A stretch of 64,000 bases of DNA from Metabacillus sediminilitoris (GTDB taxonomy: Bacteria > Bacillota > Bacilli > Bacillales > Bacillaceae), in NCBI RefSeq assembly GCF_009720625.1, contig NZ_CP046266.1, positions 379,501-443,500 of the forward strand, in the 5' to 3' direction. A program made the translations under genes and the position numbers. Positions 16,669-25,365 of this stretch are shown piece after piece; positions within the stretch are counted from its first letter, which is position 1; every line of letters starts with the position of its first letter. The notes under the pieces are model-generated. The model did not search any database. It had not been told where the DNA came from and saw only the letters and a list, made by a program, of their open reading frames with translations.

Positions 16669-16836
16669 TTAACTACATGACTTTAATAATAATTGAGTTT
16701 CGAAAATTAATTTGTCCAATTCTTGGCTATATTTAATTGTTTCCGGGTTATCCATTCCTTTTGTTTGCGCGGTTACAATCATTAGCCTTCTAGCCAGACT
16801 AATTTTATTTGCTAATTCAGATTCTAAATATGTCAT
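16669..16836 (-). CDS. Spo0E-like aspartyl-phosphate phosphatase
   Basis: A 55-residue protein, MTYLESELANKISLARRLMI at the N-terminus and KYSQELDKLIF later. The SQELD signature is the catalytic hallmark of the Spo0E family (Spo0E, YisI, YnzD), which dephosphorylates Spo0A-P and delays sporulation. The size fits the short YisI/YnzD type: two helices forming a hairpin. The ATG at 16836 follows AGGAG nine bases upstream. It is monocistronic on the strand opposite to its neighbours, with a hairpin terminator 50 bases beyond the stop. Confidence 0.9.
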   Translation of the reverse strand: MTYLESELANKISLARRLMIVTAQTKGMDNPETIKYSQELDKLIFETQLLLKSCS

Positions 16837-17124
16837 AGTTCATAGCTCCTAATAAGATGGTAAGATCGTATATTTATATTATTAAGGATTTTGAAAGATT
16901 TTGAAATGCTTTCGACAATTGTTCTATGAAAAAGACAATTTTCCTCGAGATTTTCACACATGCTTTAACTCCAAATAATTAAAATACACATTCCTTTACT
17001 ATAAATTGTTAAGAATAGGAACATCCGTATAACAAAAATTAAGTTGGAAAAGATAAATTCAACAACAATTAAAGTTTTAATGAGATGCTATGACGATCTT
17101 ATGGGTAATTAAAGGGAGTTACGA

Positions 17125-18234
17125 ATGAAAAAAGAAACGATTAGCTCACTGCAACTTTTTTATATACTTATTGGATTTGAATTTGGAACAACGATCATAT
17201 TAGGGGTAGGCTCAGGGGCAAAGCAGGATGTATGGATAGCCATCTTGACTGCTGCTATTTCCAGTTTGATTTTAATGACTATTTATATCAAGTTATCAGC
17301 TTTGTACCCAAATTATACATTGCTGCAAATGCTTCCGGTCATAGTAGGAAAATATTTAGCTTATCCAATAATTGTTCTTTATATAGGTTATTTTATTTAT
17401 ATCGCAGCAAGAGTGTGTCGCGATTTTGGTGAACTAATGATATCAACTATTTTAGTAGAAACTCCAATTGCGGTAGTTATTGGGAGCCTGATGGTATTAA
17501 TGATCTATTGTCTCCGCGGTGGGATTGAAACATTTGGTCGAATGGGAGAAGCTGTTTTTCCATTATTTATGTTTTCTTTAGTGATTATTTGGATTCTTTT
17601 ATTAACGGTTCATTCTTTTAATATTACAAACCTTACTCCTGTATTAGGAAATGGAATAAAACCTGTTTTAAAGGAAGTATTTCCAAATACTCTTACTTTT
17701 CCATTTGGTGAATCTGTCATTATCTTGATGTTTATTCCCTTCTTAAACAATAAAAAGCATGCTGGAAGGGTAGGTTTTGCTGTCATTTTAATTGGAGGAA
17801 CCCTTTTATCCATTAATTCAATCCTCATTTTATCTGTGTTAGGTCCTGAGATATACAAGAATGATTTCTTTCCGCTTCTTTCTGCTACAAGATTAGTTAG
17901 TATCGCAGATTTTTTAGAAAGATTTGATGCGATCATTATCCTTATGATGGTAGCTGGGGTTTTTTTTAAGGTTGGAATGTTCACATTCGGCGCTGCAGTA
18001 GGGATATCACATTTATTCAATGTGAAAAATACTAAGTCCATCCTTCTTGGAATCGGTATGATTTTAACGCCACTATCTTTATTAATAGGAGACAACTTTA
18101 TAAGATTTTTAGAAATTGGTTTAGAATTTATCACCGTATATATTCATCCAGTACTGCAAATGATTATTCCCTTCAGTTTGCTTTGTATTGGGTTTATGCG
18201 AAAGAAGTTTCAATCAAGGAAAAATCATTCATAA
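17125..18234 (+). CDS. Spore germinant receptor B subunit (first of three)
   Basis: A 369-residue GerAB/GerKB-type inner-membrane protein of the APC superfamily, about 10 TM segments, with LQLFYILIGFEFGTTIILG at TM1 and the conserved GGIETFGRMGEAVFPLFMF in the middle. B subunits bind the germinant amino acid or sugar in the spore inner membrane. The ATG at 17125 has GGGAG eight bases before. A rho-independent terminator follows, so this copy is probably its own transcription unit. It is very similar to the next gene (long identical blocks, such as LVSIADFLERFDAIIILMM), indicating a recent tandem duplication. Confidence 0.9.
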   Translation: MKKETISSLQLFYILIGFEFGTTIILGVGSGAKQDVWIAILTAAISSLILMTIYIKLSALYPNYTLLQMLPVIVGKYLAYPIIVLYIGYFIYIAARVCRDFGELMISTILVETPIAVVIGSLMVLMIYCLRGGIETFGRMGEAVFPLFMFSLVIIWILLLTVHSFNITNLTPVLGNGIKPVLKEVFPNTLTFPFGESVIILMFIPFLNNKKHAGRVGFAVILIGGTLLSINSILILSVLGPEIYKNDFFPLLSATRLVSIADFLERFDAIIILMMVAGVFFKVGMFTFGAAVGISHLFNVKNTKSILLGIGMILTPLSLLIGDNFIRFLEIGLEFITVYIHPVLQMIIPFSLLCIGFMRKKFQSRKNHS

Positions 18235-18251
18235 GTGTACGACTTATTTAC

Positions 18252-18277
18252 CAAGACATTGACTGTCTTGTTTTTTT
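18252..18277 (+). terminator. Terminator between first and second gerB-type genes
   Basis: CAAGACA-TTGAC-TGTCTTG followed by seven T residues. Confidence 0.82.
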
Positions 18278-18394
18278 GTTTCTGATTTATTGAGTACATA
18301 TTAAGGATAGATTCGGAAATGATAATCTCAACTAGGAATGAAATTTTTCCCTCTAAATGTTGATTGATTTTCGGGCGATAAAAGGGAGATGGAA

Positions 18395-19501
18395 ATGGAA
18401 AAGGAAAACATTAGTTCACTGCAACTTTTCTATCTTTTTATTGGATTTGAATTTGGAACAACGATTATTTTGGGAGTAGGGGAAGGAGCAAGGCAAGATG
18501 AGTGGCTCGTTCTTTTAATTAGTACATTATGTGGTTTGATTTTAATGGGGATCTATATTCTACTAGCAGCATTGTACCCTAACCAAACATTTGTGCAAAT
18601 GCTTCAAGTTTCATTAGGGAAATTTTTGGGTTATCCGATAATTGTTATTTATATTATTTATTTTATTTACATTGCTGGAAGAGTGTGTCGCGATTTTGGT
18701 GAACTAATGGTAACAACTATTTTAGTTGAAACTCCCATTGTTGTCATTATTGGCAGCTTTATGGTTTTGATGATTTATTGTCTTAGAGGTGGAATTGAAA
18801 CGTTTGGCCGTATGGGAGAAGCTGTATTTCCTTTGTTTATGTTTTCTTTAGGTATTATTTGGATTCTCTTATTAACGGTCAAATCTTTCAATATTTCGAA
18901 TCTAACCCCTATATTAGGAAATGGATTAAAGCCGGTATTAACAGAGGTGTTTCCATCAGTTACAATGTTTCCATTTGGTGAGACTGTTACGATCATGATG
19001 TTCTTTCCATTTTTAAACAAGAAAAAGAATGCTGGAAAAGCTGGGTTTGCTGTTATCTTAATTGGAGGAATTCTATTAACAATTAATTCAGTTCTCATTT
19101 TATCTGTGCTAGGCCCGGAAATAATTCAGGAAGCTCAATTTCCGCTTCTTTCGGCTACAAGATTAGTTAGTATAGCCGATTTTTTAGAAAGATTTGACGC
19201 CATTATTATTCTAATGATGGTTGCCGGAGTGTTTTTTAAGGTAGGTATTTATACGTATAGTGCAGCTTTAGGGTTATCACAATTAATCAAAGTCAACACT
19301 ATGAAGTCGATATTACTAGGTTTAGGTACCATTATCACTCCACTATCACTATTAATAGGAAATAACCTTGTAAGCTTTTTAGAATTTGGTTTAGGGTTTT
19401 TCAATAATAAAGTTCAACCTATTATGCAATTACTTATTCCTCTTTTGTTGCTTTGTATTGGATTTATCCGGAAGAAATTTCTTACAAGCAAAAATAATTA
19501 G
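18395..19501 (+). CDS. Spore germinant receptor B subunit (second of three)
   Basis: A 368-residue GerAB-type permease-like protein, about 10 TM segments. Shares with the first copy the blocks CRDFGELM, GGIETFGRMGEAVFPLFMF and LLSATRLVSIADFLERFD. It differs mainly at the loop after TM1 (GEGARQDEW) and near the C-terminus, regions that could change ligand choice. I use the ATG at 18395, which has the same GGGAG spacing as the first copy. It heads a probable operon B-B-A-C-D, because only 17 bases separate it from the next gene and no terminator follows. Confidence 0.9.
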   Translation: MEKENISSLQLFYLFIGFEFGTTIILGVGEGARQDEWLVLLISTLCGLILMGIYILLAALYPNQTFVQMLQVSLGKFLGYPIIVIYIIYFIYIAGRVCRDFGELMVTTILVETPIVVIIGSFMVLMIYCLRGGIETFGRMGEAVFPLFMFSLGIIWILLLTVKSFNISNLTPILGNGLKPVLTEVFPSVTMFPFGETVTIMMFFPFLNKKKNAGKAGFAVILIGGILLTINSVLILSVLGPEIIQEAQFPLLSATRLVSIADFLERFDAIIILMMVAGVFFKVGIYTYSAALGLSQLIKVNTMKSILLGLGTIITPLSLLIGNNLVSFLEFGLGFFNNKVQPIMQLLIPLLLLCIGFIRKKFLTSKNN

Positions 19502-19518
19502 TGATATGGGAGTTTATC

Positions 19519-20613
19519 ATGAAAATCGAAAAAATTAGTGGGCTTCAACTTTTCTACATAATGGTTGGATATGAACTTGGGACAGCCATAATTCTAGGTG
19601 GTGGTGGTGAAGCAAAGCAAGATACATGGCTGGTTTTAGTTTTAGGTATGCTTTGCAGCCTTATTGTAATGGGGGTTTTTATTAAATTATCGACCTATTA
19701 CCCAGATGATACTCTCATTCAGATGATACCTAAGATTATTGGGAAATATCTTTCATATCCTATAATCATTCTTTATATTGGCCATTTTACTTATTCAGCT
19801 GCGAGAGCTTGTCGGGAGTTAGGAGATCTTATCCTTGCAACAATATTAACTGAGACTCCAATTTTTGTTGTTATTGGCAGTTTTATGTTGTTAATCGTCT
19901 ATTGTCTCTGTGGTGGAATCGAATCATTTGGCCGAATGAGTGAGATGGTTTTTCCAATCTATCTATTTTCATTAGCCGTCATATGGATTTTGTTATTAAG
20001 TGTAGAGGATTTTACAACCCGAAACCTTACCCCGGTATTAGGTAATGGTGTGAAACCGGTCTTGAATGAAGTGTTTCCAAATAGAATAAACTTTCCATTT
20101 GGTGAAACAATTATCATAACAATGTTTTTTCCATTTCTAAGCAATAAATTGAATATCAGCAAAATAGGAATGTTGGTCGTATTGGTGGGAGGGATATTGT
20201 TAACCATTAACTCAATTATGCTGATATCTACTATAGGACCTGAAATATATAGCGGGAATTATTTCCAACTTTTAACAGCTACACAAATGGTTTCTATTGC
20301 AGATTTTTTAGAGCGTTTTGATGCGGTCGTTATTTTAATGATGGTAGCGGGAGTGTTTTTTAAAGCGGGTGGATGGACATTTGGGGCAGCTTTGGCCGTT
20401 TCTCAATTATTCAAAGTAAAGGAAATGAAGCCTGTACTAGTAGCTCTCAGTACAATTATTGTTCCCATATCGCTTTTAAGTGCAAATAATTATATAGAGC
20501 ATATTGAAATTGGTTTTGACTTTTTTGTACCATACGTTCACACATTTTTGCAGATTTTTATACCGATTCTTTTGTTCTGTATCGCATTTATTCGAAATAA
20601 AAAACTTTCATAA
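19519..20613 (+). CDS. Spore germinant receptor B subunit (third, divergent copy)
   Basis: A 364-residue GerAB-type protein with the same layout as the two upstream copies but clearly more diverged (GYELGTAIILGGGGEAKQD at TM1, GGIESFGRMSEMVFPIYLF in the middle). The ATG at 19519 follows GGGAG; an upstream GTG overlaps the previous stop. It lies 33 bases before the A-subunit gene. Having divergent B subunits that share one A and one C resembles the interchangeable B subunits known in B. megaterium receptors (family knowledge). Confidence 0.9.
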   Translation: MKIEKISGLQLFYIMVGYELGTAIILGGGGEAKQDTWLVLVLGMLCSLIVMGVFIKLSTYYPDDTLIQMIPKIIGKYLSYPIIILYIGHFTYSAARACRELGDLILATILTETPIFVVIGSFMLLIVYCLCGGIESFGRMSEMVFPIYLFSLAVIWILLLSVEDFTTRNLTPVLGNGVKPVLNEVFPNRINFPFGETIIITMFFPFLSNKLNISKIGMLVVLVGGILLTINSIMLISTIGPEIYSGNYFQLLTATQMVSIADFLERFDAVVILMMVAGVFFKAGGWTFGAALAVSQLFKVKEMKPVLVALSTIIVPISLLSANNYIEHIEIGFDFFVPYVHTFLQIFIPILLFCIAFIRNKKLS

Positions 20614-20646
20614 TTAATAGTATTCAGCCTTTCTGGAGGTGAGTGT

Positions 20647-22212
20647 ATGAAGATGTTAAAGTGGATGAAATTATTAAATTCTACTCAACAAGCTATAAGT
20701 AAGAAAAGTCCTAATCAAGGGACCAATATAAATCCTAATGATTTATTAACAGGGATGATAGAAGAAGATTTTTATAAAATTAAACGCCAGATGGAGGGGG
20801 CTTCCGATTTTTCGTATCGAAAGTTCAAATTTAATACGTATACAGCTATTATTCTATATCTTGATGGACTAGTAGATATGAAAAGAATGGAAAGTAATAT
20901 TATCGATCCATTATTAAATCAAAGTAAGGATTTACTTCAAAAAGATGATCTGACAATTAACGAAATAGAGGATGAAATAAGCTCAGGGAAAGTAAAGATA
21001 GCAAATACAATCCAACAGATTACAGATCATGTATTAGCTGGAGGGACAGTATTACTTATTAACAGTCTTACTCAATCCCTTTTAATAAGCGAACAATCAT
21101 GGGAAAAACGATCTGTTGAAGAACCGGCTTCAGAAGCTGTTGTTTTAGGTCCTAGAGAAGGTTTTACTGAAAATATTCGAACAAATACAAGCATGATTCG
21201 TCGGAGAATTAAATCATCCAACCTAAAGTTGGAAAGCATGAAGATTGGCAAATTATCAAAAACTGAGGTAGTTATAACATATATCGAGGGAATTGCAGAG
21301 TCATCATTAGTTGAGGAAGTTCGTACAAGACTGAAAAGGATTGATATTGATGCTATAGAAGATAGCGGGTACATCTTAGAATTTATTGAGGATAAACCAT
21401 ACTCTGTTTTCCCGCAAGTGCTGCAAACGGAACGTCCTGATCGAGTAGTTGGAAATCTTCTTGAAGGAAGGGTAAGCATAATCGTCGAAAATAGTCCCTT
21501 TGCACTTGTCGTTCCAGTTACTTTTTTCCAAATGATGAATTCTCCAGAGGACTATTATGGAAGATTTATTATGGCAACTTTTATACGCATGATCAGGTAT
21601 TTATTTCTTCATATTGCCTTATTGTTTCCTTCTATTTATATTGCTGTAACAACCTTTCATCAGGAATTATTACCAACAAACCTTTTATTTAGTGTAGCAG
21701 CCTCTAGGGAAAAAGTTCCTTTTCCCGCAATCGTAGAGGCATTGTTAATGGAGATTACCTTTGAGGCCCTAAGGGAAGCCGGTTTAAGATTACCCAGACC
21801 AATTGGTTCAACAGTCAGTATTGTAGGAGCATTAGTAATCGGTCAAGCTGCGGTAGAAGCGGGGATTGTCTCCGCGCCTTTGGTTATTGTCGTTTCAATT
21901 ACCGGGATTGCCTCGTTTATGTTTCCGAGTTACAGCATGACAGGGGCAATTCGCCTCCTGCGATTTATTATGATGTTTTTAGCTGCATTTCTTGGTTTTT
22001 ATGGAATTCTATTAGGGGTATTTTTTATTCTTGTTCACCTTGTTCAGCTGCGTTCATTCGGTGTTCCATATTTGGCACCTCTTGCCCCTTTTAATTTTAA
22101 TAATATGAAAGATATCCTTATTCGAGCACCATGGTGGAAAATGAACGAACGCCCTGAACAGGTTGGGAAAAGTAATTTAAAAAGGTTAGGCTCACAAAAT
22201 AGAAAAAACTAG
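20647..22212 (+). CDS. Spore germinant receptor A subunit (GerA/GerKA family)
   Basis: A 521-residue protein with a hydrophilic N-terminal domain (about 1-290; SDFSYRKFKFNTYTAIILYLDGLVD and ESSLVEEVRTRLKRIDIDAIEDSGYI are typical) followed by 4-6 TM segments, containing REKVPFPAIVEALLMEITFEALREAGLRLPRP, quoted here only by its conserved core PFPAIVEALLME and EALREAGLRLP. A subunits form the receptor with B and C in the spore inner membrane and are proposed ion-channel components. SD GGAGGTGAGTG just before the ATG. Directly abuts the C-subunit gene. Confidence 0.93.
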   Translation: MKMLKWMKLLNSTQQAISKKSPNQGTNINPNDLLTGMIEEDFYKIKRQMEGASDFSYRKFKFNTYTAIILYLDGLVDMKRMESNIIDPLLNQSKDLLQKDDLTINEIEDEISSGKVKIANTIQQITDHVLAGGTVLLINSLTQSLLISEQSWEKRSVEEPASEAVVLGPREGFTENIRTNTSMIRRRIKSSNLKLESMKIGKLSKTEVVITYIEGIAESSLVEEVRTRLKRIDIDAIEDSGYILEFIEDKPYSVFPQVLQTERPDRVVGNLLEGRVSIIVENSPFALVVPVTFFQMMNSPEDYYGRFIMATFIRMIRYLFLHIALLFPSIYIAVTTFHQELLPTNLLFSVAASREKVPFPAIVEALLMEITFEALREAGLRLPRPIGSTVSIVGALVIGQAAVEAGIVSAPLVIVVSITGIASFMFPSYSMTGAIRLLRFIMMFLAAFLGFYGILLGVFFILVHLVQLRSFGVPYLAPLAPFNFNNMKDILIRAPWWKMNERPEQVGKSNLKRLGSQNRKN

Positions 22213-22242
22213 ATGTCAAAGAGGACAGACAGGGTGATGCTG

Positions 22243-23397
22243 ATGAAAACCATTAAATTCTATTTCATAGTGATGATCTCGATCTCATTACTTACTGGTT
22301 GCTGGAATCGAATCGAGGTAAATGATATTGCCATTGTGACTGCTATTGGATTGGATCTCCAAGAAGATGATAAAATCCGTTTATCACTTCAAGTTGCAAT
22401 TCCCTCTAAGCTGGGGCCAACTAGTGGTACAGGTACATCAGGGAGCGGCAATAGTACGTTTATGATATCTGAGACAGGTGCAACACTTTCTGAAGCGTTC
22501 CGCCACCTTCAAGGGAAGTTATCAAGACGTGTATTTTTCTCACATAGCAGGGTTTTATTGATAGGGGAAGACTTAGCTAAGGAAGGTGTTTCCCATATTC
22601 TTGATTTCTATTCACGGTACCATCAACCACGTATGAATAGTTATATCATGTTTACAAAAGGAGATGCTTTCGATGTTATAAAAAACCAGCCGCAACTTGA
22701 AAGTGTTTCAGCTGAGGAAACGAGAGAATTAACGAAGCTTACTGTCGGATTAACAGTTAATATCAAAGATTTTCTAGATATGCTTCTTACAGAAGGGTTA
22801 GAACCAGTAGCTCCACAATTTGCCTCAGAGCCTTTGGAAGTTAATACGGATAGTCAAAGTGAAAATGCACAAGCGATTGTTGGTGCTGCAGTTTTTAGGG
22901 GAGATAAATTAGTTGGGTGGATGAATGATAACGAAACAAGGGGAATATTATGGCTTCGCAATGAGATGAATATGGGAGTCATAACGGTTGATCTCCCTAA
23001 AGGAAAGGGTGATGGCCATATTAGCTCAAATATTATTCGATCTGAAACAAACATAGAACCTAAAATAAAGAATGGTAAAATACATATTTCTGTAAATACC
23101 ACGTCAGAGATGAATGTAATGGAAAATGCTTCAGAGTTATCGTTAGATGACTCGAAAAATATTGAGAAATTGCAAAAAGAAATCGAAAAAGAAATTAAAA
23201 ATAGAATCCAAAAAGCGTTAGATAAAGCAAAAGATGATTTGGAATCAGATATATTCGGATTTGGTGAAGCTGTATATAAAAAATATCCAAAACAATGGAA
23301 TGAAAAATATAAAAAATCATGGGAAAAGGATTTTCCAGAATTAGATGTGTCGATTAATCCGAAGGTATATGTAAGACGGATTGGTCTAACGAAATAA
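22243..23397 (+). CDS. Spore germinant receptor C subunit, Ger(x)C lipoprotein
   Basis: About 384 residues with an N-terminal lipoprotein signal (MKTIKFYFIVMISISLLTGC, lipobox LLTGC) and the family-typical CWNRIEVNDIAIVTAIGLD right after it. The Ger(x)C domains follow. The mature protein is a diacylated lipoprotein on the outer face of the spore inner membrane. An ATG at 22213 exactly follows the A-subunit stop, but AGGGTG six bases before the ATG at 22243 and the proper signal peptide favour the later start; 22237 is also possible. It is followed at 34 bases by the small D-subunit gene. Confidence 0.92.
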   Translation: MKTIKFYFIVMISISLLTGCWNRIEVNDIAIVTAIGLDLQEDDKIRLSLQVAIPSKLGPTSGTGTSGSGNSTFMISETGATLSEAFRHLQGKLSRRVFFSHSRVLLIGEDLAKEGVSHILDFYSRYHQPRMNSYIMFTKGDAFDVIKNQPQLESVSAEETRELTKLTVGLTVNIKDFLDMLLTEGLEPVAPQFASEPLEVNTDSQSENAQAIVGAAVFRGDKLVGWMNDNETRGILWLRNEMNMGVITVDLPKGKGDGHISSNIIRSETNIEPKIKNGKIHISVNTTSEMNVMENASELSLDDSKNIEKLQKEIEKEIKNRIQKALDKAKDDLESDIFGFGEAVYKKYPKQWNEKYKKSWEKDFPELDVSINPKVYVRRIGLTK

Positions 23398-23431
23398 AAA
23401 CTATTCATCAAAAAAAGAGAAGGGTTGATAT

Positions 23432-23596
23432 ATGTTTAAGTTTTTGCTCATTGGTGTCATCTTTATCATTATATTCTCTTGGGAAATACCCAAATTAATA
23501 AAACAAAAGCAACTAAAAGAGTTATTCGTTTTTTCCTTTCTGGGAATAATAGGATTTATCTTAAGCATACTGGTGGTTATACAATCGTTTATTTAA
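23432..23596 (+). CDS. Small two-TM germinant receptor D-type subunit
   Basis: A 54-residue protein with two TM helices (MFKFLLIGVIFIIIFSW and FVFSFLGIIGFILSILVVI) joined by a Lys-rich loop. The ATG at 23432 has an AAGGG SD. Small two-TM 'D' proteins next to A-C-B operons modulate germinant receptors in Bacillus; position, size and topology match that class. Sequence conservation cannot be tested here. It ends the germination operon, about 110 bases before a terminator. Confidence 0.75.
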   Translation: MFKFLLIGVIFIIIFSWEIPKLIKQKQLKELFVFSFLGIIGFILSILVVIQSFI

Positions 23597-23703
23597 ATAT
23601 AGATCATTTAGTATATTAAGATGGCTTTTACATTCTCGGAAAGTAAGTGAATATAGACCAAGAGTCACATATTTGCGAGGAATGCCCTTTAATTTTTAAA
23701 TAG

Positions 23704-23735
23704 AAAAAGGAGTTGAGTACATCTCACTCCTTTTT
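23704..23735 (+). terminator. Terminator of the germination operon
   Basis: AAAAAGGAGT-TGAG pairs with CTC-ACTCCTTTTT and ends in T residues. Confidence 0.8.
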
Positions 23736-23741
23736 GTTGTT

Positions 23742-23945
23742 GGCTGTTTTCGCATACTTTGTTGCTATTTACCAAGTAATGCGGTGTGGTTGATTACAGC
23801 GAGAGATGCACGATGACCGCGGGGCGGACGGTGAGCCTCCTCGGCGTAAACGCCTGCATGAGTCTCACCTGTCCCGCTACTCCCGCAGGAGTCTCGCAAT
23901 CTGCTCCAATCAACCTTAAATAGTTTTCGTTTTAAAAACAACAAT
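23742..23945 (+). repeat. GC-rich palindromic repeat with long shared flanks (copy B)
   Basis: The core 23788-23915 starts GGTTGATTACAGCGAGAG and ends CTGCTCCAATCAACC, with inner GAGCCTCCTCGGCGTAAACG and TCCCGCAGGAGTCTCGC. The GC content is far above the surroundings. The left flank (GGCTGTTTTCGCATACTTTG onward) and right flank (TAAATAGTTTTCGTTTTAAA) recur in inverted orientation at copy D. Similar GC-rich elements are common in Bacillaceae intergenic regions; no open reading frame is credible inside. Confidence 0.85.
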
Positions 23946-24019
23946 CTTTACGAAAAGAGCCTTGTTTTTATAACAATAAACTAAGATAATTTTTGAACTT
24001 TAAATCTTAAAACAGTCTT

Positions 24020-24611
24020 TCATTTCTCTGCAACCGTTTTTCTTACATCAGAAATGTAGATTTCTTTGTGTCGTTTATCAATTCTTATTAGTCCATTCTC
24101 CTCGCAATATTTTTCCATAATTGAGAAAGTAGCAGGTTCATCATCGTAACTGCCATGATGCATCTCATCTGTAAAAAGTCCATCAGATAATCGTTCATAT
24201 TTTGCCAATTGGACAGGCAGGTGTTTCTTTTTCATCCTTACATGTTCAATTGTTTGTTGAAAAAGGTCTTCTGTTACAAAATCAGGCTGCCTAATCATTA
24301 ATTAATACACAAGCTCATTTTTATCAAAATAGTCTAACTTTTTTCCTGCTTCGGTTAAATCCCATATACCTTTAAGCGGGTACACCGTATATTCATAGTA
24401 ACCATCAGGAGCAATTCCTCTTTTCGGCATCATCCGAATACGATAAGACAATGCATACAAAAGCTCTATATGTAAACGAAATGTATCACGATCAGGATGT
24501 TTTCCTACACCATTTACTGTGATATACCATTTTTCACTATCATCCAATAAAGTCGGTTTTTTTATTAGGTAAATAGATATCCTTTTCTCTTTTCCGCCAT
24601 TCGTACTTCAT
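24020..24611 (-). pseudogene. GyrI-like effector-binding domain protein, decayed
   Basis: Three frames together give one GyrI-like protein of about 195 residues: MKYEWRKREKDIYLPNKK (from ATG 24611), then LLDDSEKWYITVNGVGKHPD...YALSYRIRMMPKRGIAPDGY...VYPLKGIWDLTEAGKKLD, then IRQPDFVTEDLF...GSYDDEPATF. The first junction is a +1 shift in a run of seven A residues; the second is an in-frame TAA at 24302-24304 where intact homologues read through (NELVY, stop, LMIRQPDF). Two independent lesions make a pseudogene likely. Intact relatives bind small molecules. It neighbours the ytcD-type regulator on the same strand. Confidence 0.8.
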
Positions 24612-24642
24612 TTTATAACATTCACCTGCATAGCTTTTTATT

Positions 24643-25008
24643 TCATTTGTTATTTAGGATATTATCTTCCAATAAATCTGAAGGATCACCATAAACCTTT
24701 GTAATATGTTTTTCTCCCCACGCACATAAGGAGTCCAAAATACTCTGTAAGGTCTCGCCATACTCACTTAGTTCATATTCCACTTTTGGTGGAATTTGAT
24801 GATGAACAATCCGATTAATAACTCCATCTTCTTCTAACTCTCGTAATTGTTGAGTTAGCATTTTTTGTGTGATGTTAGGCATAAGTCGCTTTAATTCACT
24901 CGTCCGTTTTTTACCATGTGTGAGATGACAAAGGATTACACATTTCCATTTTCCGCCTATTACTTCAAGTGTTGCTTCAACTGATATATTGTATTTCTTT
25001 TTCTGCAT
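24643..25008 (-). CDS. ytcD: HxlR family regulator, YtcD-like
   Basis: A 121-residue winged-helix protein: ATLEVIGGKWKCVILCHL, then KRTSELKRLMPNITQKMLTQ, the classical HxlR core, and EYELSEYGETL. The ATG at 25008 has AGGAGAG upstream. It diverges from an MFS gene followed by an aldo/keto reductase gene, the same arrangement as ytcD-ytbD-ytbE in B. subtilis, so it probably controls those two. Cys near residue 27 could give redox sensitivity (inference). Confidence 0.87.
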   Translation of the reverse strand: MQKKKYNISVEATLEVIGGKWKCVILCHLTHGKKRTSELKRLMPNITQKMLTQQLRELEEDGVINRIVHHQIPPKVEYELSEYGETLQSILDSLCAWGEKHITKVYGDPSDLLEDNILNNK

Positions 25009-25040
25009 ATGGAATCTCTCCTATTTTAATAGGCACTAAA

Positions 25041-25088
25041 AAGTACCTATAGTACAAAAAGGTACCTTAATCACTTTAAAGTGCGTAC
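25041..25088. promoter_or_regulatory. Candidate HxlR operator: repeated GTAC half-sites between divergent genes
   Basis: AAGTACC...GGTACCTT (25041-25068) forms an inverted repeat, and GTAC occurs at 25043, 25052, 25062 and 25085, the first three at 9-10 bp spacing (one helical turn). It lies 33 bases upstream of ytcD and upstream of ytbD, where an HxlR regulator would bind. Confidence 0.5.
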
Positions 25089-25164
25089 TTTTCTTTATGA
25101 CTGTTATATCTCATAATAACATTTGCCAGCTGATAACGAACAGATTTTTATTCCATTCTTTATT

Positions 25165-25320
25165 GGCGTAAAACCCCACCATTAAGATTAAGGTGAAAGG
25201 AAAGCTGATCATCTGTGGAGGGGAAATACCCGTAAAGAAGACCAAAGTAGGCCATGAAGTCCAAGAGTTAGGAGATTGCCACAATGCAGGGTATGAGCGT
25301 GATAATCTCGCTTTATTTAT
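25165..25320 (+). repeat. Degenerate relic, possibly an RNA-structured insertion element end
   Basis: Contains, in order, GTAAAACCCCACC, GGGGAAATACCCGTAAAG and GATAATCTCGCTTTAT. The same order of landmarks recurs at 55672-55762. No transposase frame is intact. Its origin is uncertain; an IS200/IS605-type end or another structured RNA is a guess. Confidence 0.35.
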
Positions 25321-25365
25321 ATAGTTTGTTCAAAAGTTAAAGATTAATAAGTAGGAGGAGAAATC

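Noticed and set aside
17610..18134. 174-codon minus-strand frame under the first gerB gene
   Set aside because: Shadow; similar shadows occur under the paralogous copies.
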